This document shows, piece after piece, positions 43,901 through 55,900 of a stretch of DNA of 64,000 bases (position 1 is its first letter; every line of letters begins with the position of its first letter). The notes beneath the pieces are model-generated. The model was not told the DNA's origin, made no database searches, and saw only the letters and a list, made by a program, of their open reading frames with translations. Position numbers and translations under genes: made by a program. The stretch spans positions 979,815 to 1,043,814 of the forward strand of contig VXAA01006526.1 in assembly GCA_013399115.1 (NCBI GenBank), read 5' to 3'. Source of the DNA: Anseranas semipalmata (lineage: Eukaryota > Chordata > Aves > Anseriformes > Anseranatidae).

Positions 43901-46900
43901 TTATCATCCTTTGCCAAGCTTGAAGTCTCAAATTTGTTATCATCCTTTCTTATAGAATGTTTTTCATTTAGTTTGATTATCCCAATTGGTACACAGTTCT
44001 AGGGAGGCAGTTGAGCTGTTTGCTAAAACATTTAGCATCACTCAGGAATGTTCAGCATGTCTTGTTTCACTTGTAAGTGCTGGGATGCTTGTGAATAGAG
44101 AGATATATGCGTATGTTGCTAGCTGTTATTGTAAGTGTTCAACAAAGTCAACACAGAAAATAAGCTGAACAAAGGAAAGGGATTTGCATTGCATTGCACT
44201 GGAAACAGTTACAATCATAATTAAATTTGAACATGAGATACTTAGATTTGAAATAGACTTTAACCGCATGGGGAAAAAAAAAAGTTTTAAAAATAAGAAA
44301 CAGCAGTGTAAAAAGGAAGCTTACTTTTGTTGATGGTATTAATAGATTTGGATAATCAACACAAGAGCGTTTACCTTAAGAAAGCCAAGGTATTATGCTC
44401 TACTAGTTTGCTGGCAGGTTGTTATCTATGAAGGTAAGAAACAGAAACTTGAACTGTGCACAGTGCTCTAGAATATTTACTATATTCTGAAATTATTTAC
44501 ATTGTAGTATATTTAAAAGTGTATGAGTACTTACAGATGCTAATAGAAAATATAATTCTTAAAAACCCACATGGGAAACTATAAGAAAAACGGAGTCATG
44601 ATCTGCAAGGTAGCTAAGATAACTACAGTTAGTATTTTGGTATAGTGTACATCACTCGGTCTACACACACATTGATGGTTGTACTGCAGCCTTCCTCTGA
44701 GACTAAACCACAGGCATTTGGTTGGGAGGAGCATTTCTAGCCCCCCCTGCCATGGCTGCCCGTGGCCACCACCCTAGCCAGGTCAACAAGCCCTGCTCCC
44801 CCATCTCCTCACAGCCACAGACCCCAACCACGACCATCTCAGTAGCTGAGATCATCTCTCAGCTCTCACCAACCCCCTTGGAGCCACGCAGTGGTGGCGG
44901 TGATGTTGTGCCGTGCCAGGTAAGGGACAGAGCAATCTCCCCCAGTCTGCTGGCCACACTCCTACAGCAGCCCAGCCGTGGTGACCACCAGCATGTGCTG
45001 TCATCTCCTGGTCAGCCCCAACAGAAATCCCCAGTGGACGGCTGTGCAGGCAGCCGGGACCCAGCCCCTGCTGCCCAGGTCTTGTTCTGCCCCATGTGCA
45101 GAACTTGCATTTCTTCCCACTGAACAGGGAAGGGAATAATCAATAAATACCTTGGCACTGCATGGGGAAGCTTCAATAAAATAACCTATTTTTAACTTGT
45201 AGGCTTTGGCCGAATATATTAGAGCCATTTGCTAAAAGGTATGGTAGTGAATTAATCCTTTACATTAACCTTGGGAGATAGGTGTTGTTATTGCAAAGTT
45301 ACAGAAGAGAGGAGGGACAGAAGCTTCAAAGAAGTGATTAGACAGCATATCTAAGAAAAGCTGAAACCAAAACCCTGTGTTCTTAATACCAAATTGCCCC
45401 TTGCATCTTTCCCACCTGAAGTTAGAATCAAATAAGCTTTCTATTCCATAGCAAGGCTCACATAAACTGGCTGCCAGAAGTATAAAAACCTTTAGGGATT
45501 CAAAAGCTGATTTCAAACTAGAAGTACATAAACATCCAAATAATTCTGTTGATTTGGAAATGTATGGATAATAAAAAAAAAAATGGTGAGAGTTGTAAGA
45601 CTGTTATTTGAAGTTATGTAAACTCAATTTATTAAGTGTCTCCAGTTCCATTACAAAAGATTAATTCAAATCAATTAAAATGATTGAAATTTGCCATACA
45701 AAGTCCGAAGGGTCTGACTGTATATTTCAGTCTCTTTAAAAGCAGGCATACATGAAATCAGAATGTGGACACTTACCATATTTTTAGGCTTTTAAACACT
45801 GCTGGAAAAAAAAAAATTAATAAAAAGGACTAACTTAATTTCTTAAAGTGCCTTTTAAAACTACATGGTCAGCAGTGTCTGGGAATACTGCAAAGCCAAT
45901 GCAGCTTGCTAACTATGGCTGAGAACAGGGCAAGTAAACAGTGGATGACCCCCACGCTGAGACTTTTGAGAGCCAATGCACAGTTTTAGCAGAAAAATCT
46001 TTTCACCATGCGTGGAGGCACAACTGTAATCTAGTAACTCAACTAACTTCTTTAATGTGGTATTTGGTGTTTCCTCTCTCTTAGTGATTTCCACTTTGGA
46101 AAAGGAAAGGTATTTTTCTGCTTGATGGGTCTAAATTCAAGCATGGGGTTTGAAAAATCACCCTACATAATTTCTTAATATCATATTATCAACCTTTTAT
46201 CCAAATATCACCAGTTACTAGGATTCCTCAGGTGTCTTGAATTACAGTGGTTTGAACCAACTTCTTGCACACCACGCTGTTTTTTTCAAGATTTGTTGCA
46301 GCAGGTATTAGCTTTCCAACTGGAACTTCAGGAGCTAGTAGTGTATGAATACTCACATATTTCATCTCATTTGTATATTGGCTTTCTAGCACTAAGGAGA
46401 AATGAAACTGCAGTACAAAATCATGTTTGTTACTGAAGAAAACATAATATAATTTACGCATGGAATAGAAATACCAAGGGGAAAACTGAAATTGCAAAGA
46501 ATACAACCATGTGTTAAAAGAAAGGCTGCCAATCTTTTTGTGGCATTACCAGTGCACAGTAAAATAAATTTCTCCACAGAATAAAACTTTTTTAAAATGT
46601 TATTGCTATCTTTACATCAGAATAACCTGAACAAAACTTGAGAAATATTACCAAGCATATTTATAGAATCACTACAAGCAATAGACGGCTGAGGGAGCTG
46701 GGGTTGTTTAGCCTGGAGAAGAGGAGGCTCAGGGGTGACCTTATCGCTCTCTACAGGTACCTTAAAGGAGGCTGTAGTGAGGTAGGGATTGGTGTCTTCT
46801 CCCACGTGCCTGGTGACAGGACGAGGGGGAATGGGCTCAAGTTGCGTCAGGGGAGGTTTAGGTTGAATATTAGGAAAAACTTCTTTACCGAAAGGGTAGT

Positions 46901-49900
46901 TAGGCATTGGAATGGGCTGCCCAGGGAAGTGGTTGAGTCACCATCCCTGGAGGTCTTTAAAAGACGTTTAGATGTTGAGCTTAGAGATATGGTTTAGTTG
47001 TGGGCCTTATTAGAGTTAGGTCAGAGGTTGGACTAGGTGATCTTGGAGGTCTCTTCCAACCTGAACGATTCTGTGATTCTGTGAGGGTGGAGCACTGAAC
47101 TGACTCAATCTTATGCCAAGTTCCCAGATGTCCTAAGGACATCAGAGGAACAGTTTTCTGCCTTTAGAGGTCCTGCACTGCACACAGTTTGGGCAGAGTT
47201 GTTACTTGTTAGGGTTATAAATAACAGAAGCCTCATTCCCTACCCATTTGTGTCGTTTCTCTGAGTTGGAGTGTATCTCTCCCATAACAGCAGTTGGTGA
47301 TGACTTGTGCATTATGTATTTCCAAAAAGTCTACTCTGAAAGATCCATAAAGCTATATTTGATAGTGTTCCCTTCCATTCAGTTGTGAAAGGCTCCCATT
47401 GCCTATTTACTAATGACTTCATAATAAATTGATTATAAAGGCAGTGAAAAAAATTTGACCAGTGTAAAAAAGTAGCTACTACTTTTATTTAAAAAGCTAA
47501 TACTTTAAAAAATCCTCCCAACCGTTATAGACTCCAAAGATTTCCACTCTAGAAAGGCCTGTTCAAAGGTCATTCCTCATACCTACATATATACTGATGT
47601 ATGGATATGTGTGTATATATACGTATATATTTATATGATGACCTGACACAGGTCATATGTGACTGACAGTTATTCAAATCCAGAGTCAAAATGCAAAATT
47701 AACAGTATACCTGGCTCACAACTATATAATTTTTCTAAATTTTATAGCACAGCCATTATGCCTTAATAGCTAAAATGAAGATGAAACTATTTCTTTCCAG
47801 GTTTAAATAGTTTTATCCAGCCTTCTGACAGAGCAGCAAAATAGAAATTTAAAAGAGTATCACTGCATAACAGAGAGAGCAGCAAACATGAATATTATTT
47901 AAATTAAACTGCTGCAATATCTTTATCAAGGACTCAAAAATCTGGTGAAGATGCCCCTTCAGGCTCACACCAGAAATTCCACAAACTGAGCTAGTGTTAG
48001 ATTTCAGCTTCAAGATGCAAAAAAGGTTTTAAGATATCAATATTCATTTGTTTGATTCTACTTTTATTTTCAATCTGTTAGGGAGCAAGAATGAGTCTGA
48101 AAAATCTGAATTGAAACTATCACATTTTCACAAATATTTTTTTCCTTGGGGATTTACATATTGCTTTCTCATTTCACTTCTTCATGTCTTCTGACATTTA
48201 AAAAGCAATTTTAATGCTGTTTAAGAGAGTGAAGATGCTAACCTTGGTAGCAGGGAATCTCTTTCAAATCTTTTACTAGCACTTTAATTAATGAGGGGTT
48301 AGCAAACAGCAGGAGATTTTATTCTGTTTTTCAGCAGTGGTCCATCAACAGAAAGAAAATACTTTGAAATGCACAATGCAGTCAAAACAGTTCCTTTCAC
48401 TAACACAATCAGTAAGCATTCCGGCTGACAAATAATTGCAAGGCATAATTCACTATTAAATTATTCCTGCACTAATTTTGGATGCATCAATTTGTGCAGA
48501 AGAGAGCTAGGCCAGCTTAAAATTGGTAGCGATGGTTGTGAATCGGTACCCACTGTTAACATCCTGATTGCTTTGGGTACAGTTACTGTAAAATCTTTTG
48601 GCTTTTGTAGGAACTGCAAGAACAGCAACCTGTATGCAGGTTTTTTAGCCAGAGGTGGCTTCACAGTGGTCAATCTTTTTTATTTTGATTTCTTCCCCAC
48701 CTGAAAATGCCATAAGAGAAGAGAGGAAGTGGCACTACCCCTGCCCTTAGACTGCAGCTGTACGTGGACTGTAGCAACTCTTTGATTATTACTGTCACAT
48801 ATAACAGTTTAGGGCTAGAAAATCATTAGAATGTACACTGAAAGCACAATGGGAATTTCATCAAAACGACTGCAATTCTACAAATTGGAATACACCTAAG
48901 GGAAGGGCTGAAAATTTTTTTGCCCTTAAAGAAAAGTTTCAAGGGATCTCAAATGAGGACAGGTAACCAGGAGCTCAGCTTAAGATAGTAACTTTAACAG
49001 GAAAGTTACCAGTTGCAGCCAGACTTCTTTACGCTAGTCCTTAAGTAAAAGGGACTGTTAAATTAGCTCCATGGTCCTGAAGCAGTTTCTCCTAATGACC
49101 CTGCTATCAAGCACAGACACATCACAGCTCTTCCTAGTCTATGTACCTGGTAGCACTGCATCTCACCATCTGCCACCTCCCTGCATCTGTCAGTTCTGGG
49201 GAGAAATTAAACTTTCCATAATCTCCGGATTTAAAAAGTTCAGGTTATTCCTCTCTAAATGACAGAACATCCTGATTACATGTTCTGTGCATTGATAATA
49301 CACTTCTACATTCTGCAATTCCATTTCAGAAACTGAAAGCAACAAGTTGGCACACAGCAAGTAAAGGCTAGAAGCGAATGCCTTAAAAAGCTCAGAACCA
49401 GAGTAGCGTTCAAACTCTCATATTTTAGGGTTCCTAATTTCATATATTTCAAGAGAATTGAAGCTTCTCAGGACATCTGAAATAAGAAAATTCCAGATCC
49501 CTGAGTTTTCTAAGAGGAGAATCAATCCAATACAGCTGTATTTTATTTCATCATCATTATGTCCAGCCACAAGGACAGAGATCAAGTGCATTCCAGTCAA
49601 AGGTAAGTGTTGTGCTGAAGTAAAAAGGCAATGATAAGCCTGAGTCATGTTAAATCAAACACAAATTTCACCAAACAAGGAATTTAAATACCTTGATTTA
49701 AAGCTGTCAGGTGGCATCAGTTCCAGTGTATGTGTTGGTCCGTACAGATTAACTACAAACAGCTTTACTGTTGGGTTTGTTTGACCTGCCTTTGAAAAAA
49801 AGAAAATAGGAGCTTTAGAGGCACTGAATCAGTGACAGCTAAATAGATTCACTCATTAACACAATAAAGTATGCTTACAATAATAAGAAAGATATTAAAT

Positions 49901-52900
49901 TAAAAAAAAAAAAAAAAGGATTTCCACAGCCATACAAATTACATAGATAAAAATATGAAGTATTAATTGAATAATTCTCTCGCTGCCCTTTACTGATGGC
50001 AGACCTTCTGGTGCAGAGCAAGGGAACAATGCTGGAGTGGTGTGACCCAGTTCTGTAAAGTCAGCTGCAAGAATAGCCAGCTCCTAAAAGAGCAGTCAGA
50101 CCCAGCCTGCGGCAAAGTCTTTTCCAGCCCCTACTGCTCTTTTTCCAAAAAGCTACACTATCTCTATGTGAGATAGCATTCCTCCTCTTCCTTCTCTCCC
50201 TTCTCTTTCATTACCATTTTCCCCAGATCTTGCTTCCCTGCCTTGCTGAGAAGGAAATCTCTATTTTTAGCATTGTTCAGGACCCTGTTGTTTTGGCAAG
50301 CCAGCTCTAAGACAAACAAAACACTTCTTGATGCTACAGGGGAATAAAATGGCAGTTTGATATATATCCACCGGGAAGAGTCTGATAAATCCTGAGGATC
50401 TCTAGGAAGCCAGGACTCATCCTTCTCCCAGTAACATGGCTCATTACTAAGAGGAGTTCTTGCAATGAAGAGAAAGGACTGGCGATAGAAAGCAAGGCTC
50501 TGCAGGGCTGGCAAGGAGATACAGCTAGTTCCATATCCCTCTCCCAGCCATGTCGTATTCTTTTTTTGTGGAAGACACAGGAGTCACGCAACAACTACAT
50601 AGCATCTTTGGGATATGGGGGATGATAAGTGTGTATTTCAATGGGAATGACTTGTTAATATTGGAAGGGCAAGGTAAAATCAGTGATTATACTGAGTTAA
50701 TCATAATAACCTACAAAGATTTATATCGAACTCTTCAGAGTGATATTTAGAAATGCAAGAGGGCTTGGTTGAAATACACTCACACATTTCCTTTAGAAAT
50801 TGGACGTTTCTCAAAACACAGACTGTCTGAATGCTGTATCCACTCATTTCTGAGTGGTATGGGGAAGAAGAAAGTGGTATTTGTGTATTTTTACTAGTGC
50901 TAAAAAAATCTTAGAAAATGGATCTAACTAGACTCCTGGAATTTCATCCATAAAAACTTTTACATTTGCCTGAAAAGAAATGCAGTCTTTCAAAGGCATC
51001 CTCTGCATGAAAGCAGCTTATACAGATGCAAAACTGTGGAAGAAAACCACTGACAGATTGAGTCCTTAGTACACAACTCCTTCTATCATTTGAACCGTAC
51101 ATTGGTTGCATAGTGGCATCCAAGTACTCCCACAGGGAGGGCTGCCAAGAGTGATTCCTATCTTATAAGTATCAGTTGTAGAGAGACACTCTAAAGCACG
51201 CCTTCACAGCGGGCATGGCCAGAACCTGGGCATGAAGCACAGCAGCCGGGTCCAGACATGGCTCAGGGGGGCTGTGGCACGGGACTGCCCATCGGGGTTT
51301 CCAGCCAAGCTGGCTCTCCATCCCGCAACGTGCTGCCTCTGCTACAAACACCCATGGTGTGGCTTAACAGCAAGAGAACACGTACGGTTGGCTTACATGT
51401 CCATACACAAGTGTTAAGGGCAGTGTTGTGACATGGTATCAGAGACTCAAATGGGGTGAGAGTCGGTACCACCAATGGCAGCTCTGCGTCCTTTGGGCAG
51501 GAACTGCCCTGTAACTAACCAAAGCTACGGGATGTGCACTCACTGCCCTTGCAGAGAACACAGCTATGGTAGTTTTGGATGTTTTTTCCTGAAAGCATCA
51601 GATATTGCCCTGGTTACACTCACAGGGCCTCAGATCACCTACAGCTCTGCAGCAGTGACTTCTGCCTTGATACAAGGCCTGTTCCTATGGCTGGGGAGGT
51701 CCTGGGGTCCATGGGCGAACGCTAACAGCTCACACAGCCTGCAATGGACTCAGGCAGCTGAAGGTGGTTGGTCTACCTGAGCAGACAGCTCTCAAATCCA
51801 CACCTCTCCCTCTACAGTGAATGGCCTCTCAGAACCTCCTCACAGCAATCTAAATATCATAAACATTGTATAATACAAAAAATATTTGTTCAGTAGTGCA
51901 AGAACTCTTTAAATTGAAACCCTACTTTGTTCCCAATGTATTTAACAAAACGTAAACTTCCTTTCTCATGATTTTATGAAGAACACAGTCTGTGCATATT
52001 GACATGTACACACAGGTGCATGTTTCAGTATTCACAAACATGTGGGTTTCATTTTCTTTTTTAATCATAGTTATAATTTTCTCTGATGGTTCCATTCTAT
52101 AATAAAGACCCAACCTTTTTTTCATCTCTGTTGCTCTACCACAAGATTCATTACCAATTAATGGTGTTTAACGGGTAGCTAGATTGGCATTAAATTGAGA
52201 CATTAAATAAAGATAATGTTTTTTTCATTAATGAGATTACTGAAATAGTAGTGTATCACTTTTATGCTGAATTGCTAATTAAATGGAATTTCTCATTTCT
52301 TGTTTACAAAGATCATCTTTTAAAATACTCCTTACTTTTTTCTTTTCTCTGTCACTTAAAGCCTTTTGTCAATGAAACCTTGTCGACTACCTCTGAAAAT
52401 GCTTTTACTTCGTTATTTCAGAGTATTATTTCATAGCACACGTTATATCATACATACTATTGTTTCATAGTACCTGTTACAGTCTAACTTTCCACCTGTT
52501 AAGAACAAAGGCTCATCTCCAAAAAGTGGTAGCAAGAATAGGGTAACAGCAATATTAACTGAAGTCCTCAATGAACTTCCCTTGAAACATCAAAGGAGTA
52601 CCACATACACATAGACTCATATATCTCATCAGAAAGGAACTCAGGCACTCCGAAATTGCATGCAAGATACAGACAAACCAGTAAGGTGGAAGATAATACC
52701 AGTATTGGTGCTTAACACAAAAATGATGGTTAGGGAGGCAGCTGATCAGGAAATCCCCAGAAAATAAGGAGCAATTTCAGACATTATCCCTGCCTGAGCT
52801 GTTCTGTCGTTTCCCAACACGAATCAAAAAATCCTTCTCTAAATGTTCTGAAACTTAGTGATGGCTTTTTTTTTTTTTTTCTAATTTTATGGCCAGGAAA

Positions 52901-55900
52901 AGATTTTATTGTGCTTATCTTATCCAAAGCCACTCTTTTGCATTTATTGATATTAGCATAATTTACTGAGATCTATATAACTGCATCAGAACATGTGCTG
53001 TACTCTGCACACAGTGTGTACGACTCCAATGCAGTTGTGACAGTATTTTTTTCTCTGCAGTTCTCCAAACATTTTCCTCTTCTCTCAGAAGCAGTGCATT
53101 GATTTTACCATGCCATGTATCAATGATGAAATCAGTATGAATCAGTCTGTCTGCTGCTTCCTCACCCAATAGTCTCTTTCCAGCAAAAGGTGTTACAGTC
53201 TACTGGAAAAAAAAATTAATTAATATTTCCTGAAAAGCACTATGAAACAAATCAGCCTCTGTTATTCTCTAGAAACACTCCTTCCATATGGTTGAATACT
53301 ATCACTGAACAGGAAACAGGAGGTGGGGGCTGCACTCACACTCATCCTACCTTAGGGTATGGATACTGCTTTCCTTTTGGATATAGGCCTCCAGTAAACC
53401 GGGGAATAACCATGTTTGGCACCAGAGAGTCATTTATGGTCAGGAACGCCAGTCTTTCACCATCTGGAGACCACCAGTGGGCAATGTGAGAACGAAGAAG
53501 TTCCTCTGCAAAAACAGATCTCCTTAGGGTCCGTAACAGTAACTACCAAGTTAAAAGTTCCCACCTCATTCAATTGGCACCGATTTCTTCTTTCTCTGCC
53601 TAATTCAAATGTGTCTGTTGCAATTTCAGTAATTTCACATTATCCTGGCTGAATGTTTGGATAACAAGGCATATAAAAAGACCAAATTTCAACCACCTTC
53701 CTCAAATGAATACTTTCATTGATGTCAATAAATCATTGTAATATGAAAGATGACTGTAACTGCTGTATATATAGTTCTATTGCATTCCATTAAATGTGTT
53801 TAATTAATTTTTAAATGATTTGGACCTCCGAACTGTGGCAGCTGGCAACCTGCATATCTGCACACATATTTATGTAATCATTTTGAAGTGCAATATTTTG
53901 GCTTTTTTGGCTAAGTACTAATTCTTGGGCTAGTATTTTTTCAATGTAACTTTTTGAAAATCCAAAAAAAAACTTTTGATTTTTTTATCCAAACTTTATT
54001 TGTCAAATTAAAGTAATTCTCTTAAATGTCATGCAGTGTTTTCTTGCATTTAATGCCATTGTATTTCATACTATGAAGAAGCAAAACAAAAACAGCCATG
54101 GAACCAGCATCCACTCTCCTGGAATTCCAATAATGCAGCTCCTGGCCAACTCCAAATTCATCCTGTACAGGTCTTCTGTCTTCCATTTGTGAAAAGATTT
54201 GGATGTTTTTGTTACGTACTTGATATGTTAACTTTTTTTGTAAGCTTTTTGTACTCAAATTTGAAGAATTTGGCTAGAAAACTAATTGAGAATAACACTA
54301 GCCAGATCAGAGGCCTGATTGCATACCTAATTTAAGAGCCTACAAAAACTACTCAAATTGTCAGTGGAGACTCTCCAAGACACAAATCAGATTCTGAAAG
54401 GTTTGAAGTGGCTGAATGGGTTGAAGTATCTAGGGTTAGGTGCAATGAAGCTGAGACCTATCTTCAAAGCCATATATGCTTCTCTGCTCCCTGACTGGAT
54501 AACTAAAGCACTTTACACAGGAGACCAGCAGAGAATGAATTGTGAATATCAGATAGCAAAAATCACAATTGTGTTTGGTTTAAAATATTACTGGAAAACA
54601 TTACGACACATATCACCAGGAAGACTTGAGGGTGCGTATCACCTCCCCTACCATTTCAGAAAACTTTCAGACCCAGACTGGACACCTTTTGCTTTTCCCT
54701 CTCATGACAAAGGTACATGTATAGCTGTAGAAATAGGGAATAGGAAGAACAAACTGGGGCAGTAAATGATGTGGACTTATAAGATATTTGGATGAATATG
54801 CCTGGTTTCCTTTTCAAAAAAGCAGAAGCTAGCTTGTGGCCTTGTTGAAAATCAACCAGGTATGACATCTACAAATCTGTATGTTCACAGGCAAAAATGA
54901 CCCACAATAAATGTTAAGAGGTCTAAGTTTTCTTGTCAGCTAAAGAAGTTCTGTGAAGTTTTAAAGCCTTTCACTCCACAAATATTAATTAATAAAATGT
55001 GTCTGTATGAAGTATGGGCACACGCAGAGAAGCAGAAGAAGCATAACCTCAGACAAGCATCATTGCCACTATTGAACTAGCTGCTGCTGTTCTTTCCAAG
55101 CTCCCCCATTTTCTTTTACTGTTCATTATGAAATGTTTGCAGCTTAAAGGAAAAGTCACTTGTTTTATTAACAGCTTCATTTATCTTTAAAATGAACAAA
55201 GTTTCAAAAAATCTACAACAACCTCCTTTAGATGCTGCTTCTGAAATATATAGGTAAACTGAAATAAAAAATACATCATATTGGCATGTGTCAAATAAAA
55301 GATTAGTTTTGCTTCTATTTAGTTCTTATGTAGATCTTACCAATGCAGAGATCCAAACTGTATAAAACCCAAATTTCTTCCACTAAAATAAGTCTTAAAC
55401 TTCTGTCTGTGTAATTCTTAGATGGGATTTACTGCATACCCTCCAGACAGCTCCACTAAAAGGCTTAGCAAATACCAGAACCAAACAGTTGCATCTGGTA
55501 ACCTTCTGTGGTCCCTTCCAGTCTGAATTATCCTCTCATATCCTTATGCTCTTTAGCAGACCAGGAAGGAATACTTCTTAAAGAATCTTGTATTACATTT
55601 TGTTCTATGTTCTATATGCTGTATAATGAGCCTTTGCTACATGCCATTCACAGCAGCTCCATGCTCCACTCAAAGGAGACCAGAAAACACAGTCTACCCT
55701 CTCCTGAACAGGTGCCCTCAAGCGCTTATAGAATTGGGCCCAAAGTTGCCCTGTTGCATCCACTCTTACTAATTTTACTTTGTTTCATGAAAAAATCGAT
55801 ATACTATCGATTAGATAGTAACTATTAACTACATAGACTTAAATTCTTCAATTTGTCATGTTAGATTTGAAGAATATGAAGTGCATATAAAATTACCTTC

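Larger units (their letters stand above)
40331..49691 (-). other. DPP10 intron, 9.4 kb
   Basis: Second-largest intron. It holds a GC-rich plus-strand ORF at 44722-45123 and a plus-strand CR1 at 46683-47083. Alternating TATA/TGTA sequence lies at about 47585-47640. The rest is AT-rich without recognised features. Confidence 0.85.

Noticed and set aside
54358..54765. 135-codon plus-strand open frame in a DPP10 intron
   Set aside because: No recognisable domain, no splice or promoter logic, and no poly(A) signal close to the stop; compatible with chance in a long intron.
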